A stretch of 64,000 nucleotides of DNA from Candidatus Falkowbacteria bacterium S5_I03 (GCA_019248265.1 JAEHGX010000005.1:19274-83273), one strand, 5' to 3'; positions 51,494-59,870 are shown, counted from the first letter of the stretch. Program-made: numbers and translations. Notes: a model not told the origin generated them from the sequence alone.

Positions 51494-52214
51494 TCTTAGA
51501 AAGTTGTTTTCTAAAAACCAAAATTTTTAAAATAAAGGACCAACTGTCTTTTAAGACGTTGATATTGCTTTTACTTTTTCCATTTCGATTTTCCTGCCAA
51601 GAAACGGGGATCTCTAAAATACGCGCCCCCGCCAGACCAGATAAAACTACCAACTCGGTATCCAAAAACCATAAATCATCTTGTAAAAACCGGTCAATTT
51701 TTTTAAACGTTTCCCTGTTAATCGCTTTAAAGCCGCACTGCAAATCACTTTTATCATGTCCGAGAACTATTCGCGAGAAAAGCGCATAACTTTTAGAAAT
51801 CAGGCCGCGTTGCCAGGAACGCTGAGCCGAAGCGCCCTCGACAAATCGCGAACCAATAACTAAATCGGCCCGATTTTCAATTAAGGGTTCTATTAACCGG
51901 CTTGTTCCCGTCAAGGAAACTGCTAAATCAGCATCCATAAAAGCCAAGATGTCCGCCGTACTTTGGCGCCAGCAAGCTTTAAGCGCCCGCCCCTTGCCGG
52001 CGACGGCAATTTCTAAATAATCTATTTTATCAGGAAATTGAAGCTTTATTTTTTTTAAAATAGCAACCGAATTATCACTAGAACCATTAACCGCGCCGAT
52101 AATTTTCCACTCATAATCAGTTTTTAGACTTTCTAAATGCCTAAAAATCTTGAGGATATTAACCTCTAGCACCGGGGCCTCGTTTCTAATTGGCAAACAA
52201 AAATCAACTTTCAT
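51468..52214 (-). CDS. Family 2 glycosyltransferase (DPM/GtrB-like)
   Basis: 248 residues, GT-A fold: DFCLPIRNEAPVLEVNI (donor start), AVNGSSDNS, AFMDADLAVSLTG (DxD metal site, about 92), LVIGSRFVEGASAQRSWQRGLISKSYALFSR, DLQCGFKAINRETFKKI and the final EIPVSWQENRNGKSKSNINVL. This series is the dolichol/polyprenyl-phosphate sugar transferase group. It lacks membrane helices. It is ten bases from the polytopic gene next to it, which could be the partner glycosyltransferase (inference). Confidence 0.9.
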   Translation of the reverse strand: MKVDFCLPIRNEAPVLEVNILKIFRHLESLKTDYEWKIIGAVNGSSDNSVAILKKIKLQFPDKIDYLEIAVAGKGRALKACWRQSTADILAFMDADLAVSLTGTSRLIEPLIENRADLVIGSRFVEGASAQRSWQRGLISKSYALFSRIVLGHDKSDLQCGFKAINRETFKKIDRFLQDDLWFLDTELVVLSGLAGARILEIPVSWQENRNGKSKSNINVLKDSWSFILKILVFRKQLSKIKKYLGSA

Positions 52215-52223
52215 ATCTGGCTT

Positions 52224-53816
52224 TTAATGGCTACTGGCGCGAAGATAAATCTTAGCGACGCCGTCATTATAAATTAATTTCCAATCAGTTGCCTGCTCTA
52301 AATATTCGCGTAATTTATTTTCAGTGACTAAATCTTTATCGCGGATAACAAATAAAATTTTCTCCCACTTTTTAACAGTCGCCGGTTTATCGACAGCCTT
52401 AATTAAAATAGTATCAATATTATATTTATCTAATTTAATTTGCGGCGATTCATCGCCATGAAAAAAACTATTATACTCCTCAACAAAAGTCCAATTCGCA
52501 AAAGCGACTTGCGGCAGACGGCCATCAATAAATATTTTAGTTTCCGGCAGTTCCGAAATCAAAAATCCGCCCCAACCATATTCGTTAAAAACATGGCCGG
52601 CCATATATTGAGGATTGGCTTTTAAAAATTGAGTGGCGGCACAAGGATAGTCATCGCAAAAACCGGTGAACGGCTGGGGCACGGGTTTAATATTTATAAG
52701 CTGAGAAGCAATAACTAGAAGCAAACAAAAAAATAACAAATATCTAAGCCATTTATAGTAGGCGATTTTTATTTCCACAAAAAAATAACTATAAGTTTCG
52801 GCGATGAAGGCAAAAGTGACTATTAAAAACAGGGGGAAATGGCGCCGTGATTTAAAGCTGAGCACCAGGAATAAAACTATTAGAAAAAATGGCCAAACCT
52901 CTAAGCCGCGCTTGGTTTTAAGCCGATAATAAATATAAAATAAAACGGCAGCGGCTCCAATCGCCAAATAAATCAACTGGTAATAATGAAATGGGAAAGC
53001 ATACTGCGGCAACCATTCTTGAATCAGTGATAAATAAGCGTTATTTTTATAGCCGACCAAAAATTTATACAAGCCTAATTTATAAGGAGTGAAAAAAGTA
53101 GCCATTAACGAAATCAAAAAACTCAAACCTAAAAATCCAATCTCCTTCCAAGCCATTAATTTACTATTATCAATAAACGACCAAAATTTTCTTTGATAAA
53201 CTAAACGCTCGCCAATCTTAACGGCGGTAAATGCGGCTACTAAAAATAAGCCGATTAAAAAACTGGCGTGTAAGCTGGCCCACAGCCAAAATAAAGGCGC
53301 CAAAAATAATAAAAATGCCCACTGACGCCGACGCTCATAATTATCAAGAATTATTAAAACTAATAGAATAAGCGGCAACGCCAGTTCTTGCAAACGAACG
53401 CCAAAGTGAGGCAAGGCCGCTAAAACTCCTAATAGCTGTAAAGAGGCGCTTAGCCAAATAGGAATCTGATATTTGCTATGTCGGCTTACAAAAATATTTA
53501 ATAAAATCAAAGTCACAATAATAACTAGCGCGAAAAAGATAACTAGTGCCTCATAGCCGGCGAAATTATATAAATGATAAAGGGCTAGATTGCTCAGCCA
53601 TTCATGATCAACCCAATTTCCGGTATAAGTGTAGTTATAAAGGTTGGCGCTGGGAACCTGCCCGGTCAGAGAAATCTCCTGGCCGACTTTTAAATGCCAG
53701 CCAAAATCGGGGTCAAGATAAGAAAATCCGGCACGAATAACTATCAAAAAAACCAAAAAATAGAATAAAATCCAGAAAAAACCGACAAATTTACTTTTTT
53801 CCCCTCTTTTTAGCAT
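52224..53816 (-). CDS. Polytopic membrane protein, GT-C-like, unknown
   Basis: 530 residues with about ten to eleven membrane helices. The N-terminal loop after helix 1 is YLDPDFGWHLKVGQEISLTGQVPSANLYNYTYTGNWVDHEWLSN, with several acidic residues close to the first helix as in GT-C glycosyltransferases, and a soluble C-terminal end of about 140 residues (GFLISELPETKIFIDGRLPQVAFANWTFVEEYN). It is next to a DPM-like transferase, so a lipid-phosphosugar-dependent transferase is the best guess, but no diagnostic motif is certain. Confidence 0.72.
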   Translation of the reverse strand: MLKRGEKSKFVGFFWILFYFLVFLIVIRAGFSYLDPDFGWHLKVGQEISLTGQVPSANLYNYTYTGNWVDHEWLSNLALYHLYNFAGYEALVIFFALVIIVTLILLNIFVSRHSKYQIPIWLSASLQLLGVLAALPHFGVRLQELALPLILLVLIILDNYERRRQWAFLLFLAPLFWLWASLHASFLIGLFLVAAFTAVKIGERLVYQRKFWSFIDNSKLMAWKEIGFLGLSFLISLMATFFTPYKLGLYKFLVGYKNNAYLSLIQEWLPQYAFPFHYYQLIYLAIGAAAVLFYIYYRLKTKRGLEVWPFFLIVLFLVLSFKSRRHFPLFLIVTFAFIAETYSYFFVEIKIAYYKWLRYLLFFCLLLVIASQLINIKPVPQPFTGFCDDYPCAATQFLKANPQYMAGHVFNEYGWGGFLISELPETKIFIDGRLPQVAFANWTFVEEYNSFFHGDESPQIKLDKYNIDTILIKAVDKPATVKKWEKILFVIRDKDLVTENKLREYLEQATDWKLIYNDGVAKIYLRASSH

Positions 53817-53869
53817 AAAATCGCTTATTTCGGTATTAACTTTATTTATTTTATCATAGCCATTTTTAT

Positions 53870-53898
53870 TTGTCTTGTTAAAAAGAATATGCTAAAAT
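53870..53898 (+). promoter_or_regulatory. Promoter of the pilin-like array
   Basis: TTGTCT (53870), 17-base spacer, TGC-TAAAAT (-10 at 53893). It is followed by the second very strong Shine-Dalgarno sequence of the window (AAAGGGGGTGA) before the ATG at 53947. Confidence 0.6.
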
Positions 53899-53946
53899 TA
53901 GAGATGTAAAATAAAATTATTAACATTTAAGAAAGGGGGTGAAAAT

Positions 53947-54330
53947 ATGAATAAAATTTCCAAACACTTAATTTCACTGGCTATCGTTTCCTTGCTAGTT
54001 CTACCGGTTTTCGCATTACAAGCTAATGCTCAAGCTGATTTCGGCATCAACGCCGTTAACAATGGTTTGAACAATGCTCTTGCTGGTGGCGATCCAAGAG
54101 AAATGGTAGGCCGCATTATCAATGTTGCCTTAGGTTTCTTGGGTGTAATCGCTGTCGTTATCATCTTAATGGGTGGTTTCAAATGGATGACCGCGGCTGG
54201 CAACGAAGATAAAGTTGCTGAAGCTAAAAAATTGTTGGGCGCCGGTGTTATCGGCTTAGCCATCGTTTTAGCTGCTTGGGCCGTTGCTACCTTCATTATC
54301 AATTCCATCTACAACGCTACTGCCGGTTAA
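53947..54330 (+). CDS. Pilin-like two-helix membrane protein (paralogue 2, array gene 1)
   Basis: 127 residues: signal peptide (about 1-28, LQANAQ cleavage), short polar segment with NNGLNNALAGGDPREMVG, helix 1 (about 58-76), loop GGFKWMTAAGNEDKVAEAKKLLGA, helix 2 (about 96-120). It has the strong Shine-Dalgarno sequence, and a stable hairpin follows, which suggests it is the most abundantly made member. TrbC/VirB2-type topology. Confidence 0.8.
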   Translation: MNKISKHLISLAIVSLLVLPVFALQANAQADFGINAVNNGLNNALAGGDPREMVGRIINVALGFLGVIAVVIILMGGFKWMTAAGNEDKVAEAKKLLGAGVIGLAIVLAAWAVATFIINSIYNATAG

Positions 54331-54362
54331 TAGATATGTGGTTCTCATATTTGGTATGGGAA

Positions 54363-54402
54363 TCACTGGCTCAGGCGCAATTATTTGTGCTTGAGCCAGT
54401 GA
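54363..54402 (+). repeat. 18-bp perfect hairpin between array genes 1 and 2
   Basis: Stem TCACTGGCTCAGGCGCAA / TTGTGCTTGAGCCAGTGA (two G-T pairs, no mismatch), loop TTAT. It is in the 88-base gap after the first gene. The next T-run starts nine bases later (54411), so it is not a standard terminator. It could slow mRNA decay or partly stop transcription. Confidence 0.7.
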
Positions 54403-54418
54403 ATAAACTATCTTTTTT

Positions 54419-54820
54419 ATGAAGAAAAAAATCCTAGCTTTTTTCGTTTTTCCGGTATTTTTTTTGTTATCTTTTAGCTTGATGCCGACAGCTCCGGCAA
54501 ATGCTCAATCCGACCCGACATTATCCGGGCTCAACCAAACCGCTGTCCAAGTTGATGCCTTTAAAACTCAAACCAGCGCCAGTTACGCCGGCTTCCTTCA
54601 AACCAAAGCTGGTCAAATCGTCGGCTTAGTTTTGTCTTTTGTCGGCGTCGTCTTTTTAATCTTAATGATTTACGCCGGTATAACCTGGATGACGGCCGCT
54701 GGCAACGAACAACAAGTTACTAAAGCTAAATCGCTAATGATTAACGCTACTATTGGCCTCATTGTCGTCTTTGCCGCTTATGCCATTACCTCCTTTATCG
54801 GTGTCCAGATTCTAAAATAA
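54419..54820 (+). CDS. Pilin-like two-helix membrane protein (paralogue 3, array gene 2)
   Basis: 133 residues: signal peptide (cleavage near PANAQ, about 29), then a 30-residue polar segment, helices at about 65-85 and 105-128 around the loop YAGITWMTAAGNEQQVTKAKSLMINA. Starts right after the T-run that follows the 18-bp hairpin. The spacing to the next gene is five bases. Confidence 0.8.
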   Translation: MKKKILAFFVFPVFFLLSFSLMPTAPANAQSDPTLSGLNQTAVQVDAFKTQTSASYAGFLQTKAGQIVGLVLSFVGVVFLILMIYAGITWMTAAGNEQQVTKAKSLMINATIGLIVVFAAYAITSFIGVQILK

Positions 54821-54825
54821 TAAGC

Positions 54826-55221
54826 ATGAAAACTGCAATTCTCAAAAATCTAAAATCAGGCGCGCTAATTTTATCATTGGCGCTCCTTTTTCTTTACGGA
54901 AATTTCGTGGCTGCCCAGGGTTATGATTTTAATAAAAATAGTGGACTAGATAATAGTGCCGCGACCGCGGGATTTGTTACCGGCTCTGACGCCGCCACCG
55001 TTGATAGTATCACCGGCTTGGTAATCTCTATTATTTTAGGAATGCTAGGTGTAGTCTTCTTGGGATTTATTATTTACGGTGGCTTTACTTGGATGATTGC
55101 CGATGGCAACCAAGATAAAATTAAACAAGCCAATAAAATTATCATGGGTTCTATCATGGGTCTGATTATTACTTTAGCGGCTTACGCTCTAAGTACTTTC
55201 TTAATCTATTATTTCCAATAA
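54826..55221 (+). CDS. Pilin-like two-helix membrane protein (paralogue 4, array gene 3)
   Basis: 131 residues: signal peptide (about 1-30, VAAQ cleavage), polar segment DFNKNSGLDNSAATAGFV, helices at about 62-82 and 103-127 around YGGFTWMIADGNQDKIKQANKIIMGS. Ends two bases before the next gene. Confidence 0.8.
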   Translation: MKTAILKNLKSGALILSLALLFLYGNFVAAQGYDFNKNSGLDNSAATAGFVTGSDAATVDSITGLVISIILGMLGVVFLGFIIYGGFTWMIADGNQDKIKQANKIIMGSIMGLIITLAAYALSTFLIYYFQ

Positions 55222-55223
55222 TT

Positions 55224-55643
55224 ATGAAGAAGGTATTAAAAATTACCAAGATATTATTAAGCTCGATTGTTTTTACTTGTTTAACAATGGGCGTCGCTAG
55301 CGCCCAAGGCTCTATTCTAACTGACACTAAAATAGACGAATATAATAATAAATTGACCACGGTAAGTGGGAGCAGTGACACCTTTACTCAAGCCGATTCC
55401 TTAGAAACCTCTATCGCCCTAGCCTTAAAAATTGTGCTTAGCGTCCTAGGAACTATTTTTATCGCGATGATGTTTGTAGCTGGCAACGAATGGATGCAAG
55501 CTGCCGGCAACGAAGAAAAAATCAAAAAAGCCAAAGAGCGTATTCAATCTTTAATTATCGGTTTGGTAATTATTTTACTAGCCTATGCCCTAGCCTCCGG
55601 CTTCTCTGGATTACTAGTAAGAACTGTTTCTCTTTTAAAATAA
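55224..55643 (+). CDS. Pilin-like two-helix membrane protein (paralogue 5, array gene 4)
   Basis: 139 residues: signal peptide (about 1-28, ASAQG), polar segment with charged residues, helices at about 65-85 and 110-130 around AGNEWMQAAGNEEKIKKAKERIQS. It is the most charged of the set in the loop (KIKKAKER). Confidence 0.8.
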   Translation: MKKVLKITKILLSSIVFTCLTMGVASAQGSILTDTKIDEYNNKLTTVSGSSDTFTQADSLETSIALALKIVLSVLGTIFIAMMFVAGNEWMQAAGNEEKIKKAKERIQSLIIGLVIILLAYALASGFSGLLVRTVSLLK

Positions 55644-55658
55644 ATTGTCTAGAATTAT

Positions 55659-56048
55659 ATGAAAAATTTTCTAAAAATTTCCCTCGCCGTTCTCACTTTC
55701 TGCCTATTAATCATGCCCCTTGCCGTTGGTGCTGCTAGTTCTACGGCCGAATCACTAACTAGCCGTTTAGAAAACGTTGGTGCCCAAGCCGGGTTCAACA
55801 CCGACCCAACCGTCGCTTCCACTCCCCGTATTGTTGGTGTAATTGTCGGCGTCTTCATCAACTTTACCGGCTTAACCTTTATTGTTTTGATGATTATCGC
55901 TGGCTATGGCTGGATGACTTCTAACGGTAGTGAGGAGAAAGTCAAAAAATCAGTCGCGACTATCAAGGCCTCAATTATTGGCTTAATCGTGGCCTTGTCG
56001 GCTTGGGTAATTTGGAACTTTATTTTCAAAGCTTTAATTCTCGGTTAA
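55659..56048 (+). CDS. Pilin-like two-helix membrane protein (paralogue 6, array gene 5)
   Basis: 129 residues: signal peptide (about 1-25), helices at about 55-78 and 100-125 around AGYGWMTSNGSEEKVKKSVATIKAS. The second helix ends VIWNFIFKALILG, with two aromatic residues near the membrane border. Confidence 0.8.
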   Translation: MKNFLKISLAVLTFCLLIMPLAVGAASSTAESLTSRLENVGAQAGFNTDPTVASTPRIVGVIVGVFINFTGLTFIVLMIIAGYGWMTSNGSEEKVKKSVATIKASIIGLIVALSAWVIWNFIFKALILG

Positions 56049-56052
56049 TTAT

Positions 56053-56478
56053 ATGAAAAATTTTAAAAAAATAGCCGTTACCTTTTTTTCTCTCTTAATC
56101 CTACTATCAGTTTTTATAAGCTCACCTGTTTCTGCCCAGCTTTTAAATAACACGGCCGGGTTAGATAGTATGACGATTGAAACCAAGAACGCTGCCGGAC
56201 TAGGTGATATGAGCATCGGACAAGTGGCTTCTCAAATAATTAGAGTGGTCTTAGGCCTGTTATCAATTGTTTTCCTAATCTTAATAATCATGGCTGGTTT
56301 TAAATGGATGACTGCCGGCGGCAACGAAGAACAGATTAAAAAATCAACCGCTACTATTAAGGCGGCGGTTATCGGTTTAGTTGTCGTCCTAGCGGCTTAT
56401 ACAATCACCTACTTCATCTTTACTTATTTACCATTTACCAGCAGCGGGACTTCAGTTCAAGGTGGAACTGGCGGCTAA
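56053..56478 (+). CDS. Pilin-like two-helix membrane protein (paralogue 7, array gene 6)
   Basis: 141 residues: signal peptide (about 1-29, PVSAQ), polar segment with repeated NAAGLGDMS-like text, helices at about 63-82 and 104-125 around AGFKWMTAGGNEEQIKKSTATIKAA, then a Gly/Ser/Thr tail (SSGTSVQGGTGG) seen in no other member. Last of the array; terminator follows. Confidence 0.8.
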   Translation: MKNFKKIAVTFFSLLILLSVFISSPVSAQLLNNTAGLDSMTIETKNAAGLGDMSIGQVASQIIRVVLGLLSIVFLILIIMAGFKWMTAGGNEEQIKKSTATIKAAVIGLVVVLAAYTITYFIFTYLPFTSSGTSVQGGTGG

Positions 56479-56502
56479 AAATAATCTTAATTTGAGCAAG
56501 TT

Positions 56503-56538
56503 AAAAGGAGTACCGTAATGATACTCCTTTTGTTTTTA
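56503..56538 (+). terminator. Terminator of the pilin-like array
   Basis: Ten-base-pair stem AAAAGGAGTA / TACTCCTTTT then GTTTTT. Confidence 0.8.
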
Positions 56539-56584
56539 ATTTTTTGTGTTTTTTAGTTTCTTTTTTGTTTGGTTCTTATTGAAC

Positions 56585-57544
56585 CTAATTGGCAAACCTT
56601 GGCATGTAGGCAAAGTTGAAACAACTTTCACCTTTGTAGTCATAGGTTTTGCCGTCAATCGTGAGCGGTCGTGGTGCGCCAGAAGGCTTACCAGCAACAT
56701 AGAACTGAACAACATACTTTCCAGGAAGTAAATACTTAGTTCTTCTGACTCCAGGGTCAATCATCACTGACGTGTACTGTTCTCCACTAAGGCGAAAGAC
56801 TTTAAAGTCAACGGGCTCAATATATTGGTTATCAAAGATAACCTTATATCCGCTTTCCTGTCCGCCGGGAGAAATAGCCGAATTAATGTTCTGCTCAATC
56901 TTGGTTAAAACCAAGTCACTACGACGCAAGTCATAAGAACGTTCACGTTGTTTATAATCAACGCGATTAACTTCGGTTGGAACTTTGCGGTCATAAATGT
57001 CAGCTTTTTCTTTTGGTTCTTTGGCTGGTTTAGCAGCAGCTTCTTCATCGGAAGAATCATCAGCTTTAGCCGACTTCTTTTTAATGTTGAGCGCTACCGG
57101 ATCGGATTTAGCTGACGTAACGGTGTCAGCATTAGCCATGGTTTTTTTGGAATCTTTCACTTCCAGAAATTTAGCCGTAAGCTCTGTTTTTTTGTCTTGC
57201 CATTTTTTTAGCTCGGTACGCTTAGCATACATATCGGCATTAGCGGTTGAAGCAGAAACTGAGTCAATTTGGCTCTGAAGTCTTTTAGTCGCTTTTAAAG
57301 CGGCGTCAATTTCTTCTTTGTTTTCCGAACGATTGCCGGCAATTTCTGCACGACGATAATCGCGTTTTAATTCGGCAATTTTTTTTGCCTTTTGAGACTC
57401 AAAGCTTTTTTCAGCTTTCTTAAAGTTCACTTCTGCTTTGCTAATTTCGCGATCAGCCACAGCAATTTGTTCTTTTGTTACTTGTCCTAAGACTTGGCCA
57501 ATAGTTGCTACAACCAATAAGGCCACAATTACTAAATTTTTCAT
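56585..57544 (-). CDS. Secreted coiled-coil protein, unknown
   Basis: 319 residues: signal peptide (about 1-20, LGQVT), then roughly 90 residues of Lys/Glu-rich coiled coil (KEQIAVADREISKAEVNFKKAEKSFESQKAKKIAEL...), a low-complexity linker with Ala/Lys/Asp/Ser (about 140-190), and a beta-rich C-terminal domain of about 110 residues (SGYKVIFDNQYIEPVDFKVFRLSGEQYTSVMIDPGVRRTKYLLPGKYVVQFYVAGK). No family recognised. Its promoter is a perfect consensus, so it may be very highly expressed. Confidence 0.75.
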   Translation of the reverse strand: MKNLVIVALLVVATIGQVLGQVTKEQIAVADREISKAEVNFKKAEKSFESQKAKKIAELKRDYRRAEIAGNRSENKEEIDAALKATKRLQSQIDSVSASTANADMYAKRTELKKWQDKKTELTAKFLEVKDSKKTMANADTVTSAKSDPVALNIKKKSAKADDSSDEEAAAKPAKEPKEKADIYDRKVPTEVNRVDYKQRERSYDLRRSDLVLTKIEQNINSAISPGGQESGYKVIFDNQYIEPVDFKVFRLSGEQYTSVMIDPGVRRTKYLLPGKYVVQFYVAGKPSGAPRPLTIDGKTYDYKGESCFNFAYMPRFAN

Positions 57545-57613
57545 GATTCTTATGATTTTTTATTGTTAATGTTCTTTTTTACCTTAGTTAAAATTCTATT
57601 TTTAACTTCCCTT

Positions 57614-57642
57614 ATTATATCATAATAAAAAGAATTTGTCAA
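57614..57642 (-). promoter_or_regulatory. Perfect consensus promoter of the secreted coiled-coil protein
   Basis: Minus strand TTGACA (57642-57637), 17-base spacer, TATAAT (57619-57614); every position matches the sigma-70 consensus. Leader about 63 bases. Confidence 0.8.
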
Positions 57643-57672
57643 TAAAAAAGAGCCTCCATTTGGAAGCTCTTT
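57640..57672 (-). terminator. Terminator of nhaD
   Basis: Stem AAAGAGCCTCC / GGAAGCTCTTT with one mismatch, T-run on the minus strand. It overlaps the coiled-coil gene's promoter by three bases. Confidence 0.75.
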
Positions 57673-57703
57673 AAAATTATTAAGCTAAAATTAAACAAAT
57701 TTT

Positions 57704-59005
57704 CTATAAAACCCAAAAATATAGAGCCATCCAGACTAAAATTGCAGCTAAATAACCAAGGAGGGCCGGAAAAGTGACTTTCTTTAAATAATAGCCAAAA
57801 GTTAACTCCTTAACCTGTCCCATGGCCGCTACTCCGGCGGCTGAACCAATAACCAGCATTGAGCCGCCCGTCCCAGCAGTTAGTGCCAATAACACCCAGA
57901 TAGCGGTTGGCGTAGTGACGGCTAACATTTTAATCGCGGCCGCCACGAGCGGTACATTATCCAAAATAGAAGACATAAAGCCAAGAGCGACATTACCAGC
58001 AATCAAGCGAGTTAAATTAAACTCTGTTCCAAAAATAGAATTACTTAAGGTGGCCAATAAACCAATATGCGATAAGGCTCCGACGGCCAATAAGATACCA
58101 ATAAAAAATTTCAAAGTAGAAATATCAACTTTTTGAATCATATTAATTACTTGTCCTTCGCGGTAATGATCATCGCCCTTCTTAGAAGTAATATCAATAA
58201 ACATCCAAAGAATGCCAACGCCAGTTAAAAGTCCTAAAAATGGCGGCAAGCCGATTAAATTAAAAACTACCGGTAGCAAGAAAGATAAGAAACCAATCAC
58301 CACAATCGACCAGTATGGTTTAATTACTTCTCGTTCGCCTTCAACTTCAATTTTATGAGCCTTCTCCGCTTCTTCATGATGTTTAATTTTACGACCGATT
58401 AAAAACTGGGGAATTATCCAAGCCGTTAATGAAGGTAAGAATCCCAGGGAAATAATTTGCCAAGCGCTGAATTTCTGAGCCAGCCAGAGCATAATCGTAG
58501 TAACGTCGCCAATCGGACTAAAAGCCCCGCCGGCATTGGCCGCAATGATAGTATTAGCCGTAAATAAAAGGAAATTATCTTTATTTTTATAAATTTTGCG
58601 GCCAATTTGAATCATGATTAAGGTCGTGGTCAAGTTATCCAAGAAAGCCGATAAGACAAAAGTTAAAGCGCCTAAAAGCCAAAAAAGAGCGGGCGCGCTA
58701 ATTTTCTTCTGCATTATCTTATCTTGAATCCAATCAAAGAAACGATAATGTACCAGAATCTCCACAATGGTCATCGCGGCCAGCAAAAAAACAACAATAC
58801 TAAAAATTTCCTGCGTCTCATGCATTAAAGCCTCGCCGACTTCTGCCTCAAAATGAGAAAAAAAATCAACTATCAGCCATAGCAGCGAGCCAATAACAAT
58901 AGCGGTGCCACTTTTATTGATTTTGAAATTGTGTTCCATGGCAATAAAGGCGTAGCCAATCACAAAGATGCTGCCTAGAATGAAAAGAAGTAAAGAATTT
59001 TCCAT
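57704..59005 (-). CDS. nhaD: NhaD-type Na+/H+ antiporter
   Basis: 433 residues, about eleven to twelve membrane helices. Ion-transporter (ArsB/NhaD) superfamily features: LWLIVDFFSHFE..., ALTFVLSAFLDNLTTTLIMIQIGRKI (conserved DNLTTT, about 128), NAGGAFSPIGDVTTIMLW and SSILDNVPLVAAAIKM (DNVP, about 341) are typical of NhaD. Exports Na+ or Li+ in exchange for protons. First in no obvious operon. Confidence 0.93.
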   Translation of the reverse strand: MENSLLLFILGSIFVIGYAFIAMEHNFKINKSGTAIVIGSLLWLIVDFFSHFEAEVGEALMHETQEIFSIVVFLLAAMTIVEILVHYRFFDWIQDKIMQKKISAPALFWLLGALTFVLSAFLDNLTTTLIMIQIGRKIYKNKDNFLLFTANTIIAANAGGAFSPIGDVTTIMLWLAQKFSAWQIISLGFLPSLTAWIIPQFLIGRKIKHHEEAEKAHKIEVEGEREVIKPYWSIVVIGFLSFLLPVVFNLIGLPPFLGLLTGVGILWMFIDITSKKGDDHYREGQVINMIQKVDISTLKFFIGILLAVGALSHIGLLATLSNSIFGTEFNLTRLIAGNVALGFMSSILDNVPLVAAAIKMLAVTTPTAIWVLLALTAGTGGSMLVIGSAAGVAAMGQVKELTFGYYLKKVTFPALLGYLAAILVWMALYFWVL

Positions 59006-59120
59006 AAATTATATTTTTATTAAAAATTTTATTAAAACTAACCGCTAAAAATTATACGTGGGACTATAAAAGAGTCAAGACTGCCAAAAAACTTATTAAG
59101 AGTTAATCCCCAGGTGACTA

Positions 59121-59149
59121 TTGACTTTTTTGGCTTCATATGATAAGGT
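59121..59149 (+). promoter_or_regulatory. Promoter of the 3D-domain gene
   Basis: TTGACT (59121), 17-base spacer, TAAGGT (59144). Transcription would start near 59156, just before a terminator-like hairpin. Confidence 0.55.
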
Positions 59150-59161
59150 ATTCAGTCAAGA

Positions 59162-59209
59162 AAATCCCAGCTTGATCATAATCACTCTATGATATGCTAG
59201 GGATTTTTT
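59162..59209 (+). terminator. Terminator-like hairpin in the leader of the 3D-domain gene
   Basis: AAATCCC-AGC / GCT-A-GGGATTT with an inner TCATA / TATGA arm, followed by a T-run, located between the promoter and the coding sequence. It would stop most transcripts unless it is unfolded, so either an attenuator or the end of a short (about 55-nt) RNA. Confidence 0.55.
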
Positions 59210-59230
59210 ATTTGGCTAATATTAAATAAT

Positions 59231-59848
59231 ATGAAATTAATCCAAACTATCAGGGAGGAAATTGTGCCTCTCAGTAGAAAACAGGGGATAATTGTCTTGA
59301 TAATTATTGCCTGTGTTTTCCAATTCGTCCTCTTTTACGCTCCAGCCTTGGCAGCAGACTCTGTTAAAGCGGCGAATGCGAGTGCTAGCGACGATGATTT
59401 ATTGATTACCAATGAAGTAATGGTTAAAGACGGCATCTCTCCGGCCAATGTGACGATTATAACTGATAATAAGCTAACCACGGCAGAAGAAGTATTAGTG
59501 ACTACCAAGGATACCAAAGCTTCCTCCACGACTGAATATATTGTAGTTAGCACCAGTACGCACGTGATGACCGCCTATAACTCGGAACCGGGGCAAACTG
59601 ACAATTCTCCCTGCATCACCGCCAATGGCTTCAATGTCTGCGAGCATGGCGAAGAAGATACTATTGCCGCTAACTTCCTAAAGTTTGGCACTAAAGTCCG
59701 AATTCCTGAATTATTTGGCGACCGCGTCTTCGTTGTCCGTGATCGAATGAACAAAAGACACGCCGACCGTGTAGATATTTGGATGAAAAACCGTAGCGAT
59801 GCTCTTAAGTTCGGTATTAAAACTGCCAAAATTGAAGTCCTAAAATAA
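59231..59848 (+). CDS. 3D-domain (RlpA/YocH-like) cell-wall protein
   Basis: 205 residues: a basic N-terminus, one membrane helix or signal segment (about 20-40, with APALAAD cleavage), a Thr/Ser-rich linker, then the 3D domain: VVSTSTHVMTAYNSEPGQTDNSPCITANGFNVCEHGEEDTIAANFLKFGTKVRIPELFGDRVFVVRDRMNKRHADRVDIWM. The three Asp (GDR-x..DR.N..H..RVDIWM) give the domain its name. Domain members are lytic transglycosylase-like or cell-wall-modifying enzymes. Confidence 0.92.
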   Translation: MKLIQTIREEIVPLSRKQGIIVLIIIACVFQFVLFYAPALAADSVKAANASASDDDLLITNEVMVKDGISPANVTIITDNKLTTAEEVLVTTKDTKASSTTEYIVVSTSTHVMTAYNSEPGQTDNSPCITANGFNVCEHGEEDTIAANFLKFGTKVRIPELFGDRVFVVRDRMNKRHADRVDIWMKNRSDALKFGIKTAKIEVLK

Positions 59849-59870
59849 ATAATTTTTAAATTGAGATAAT

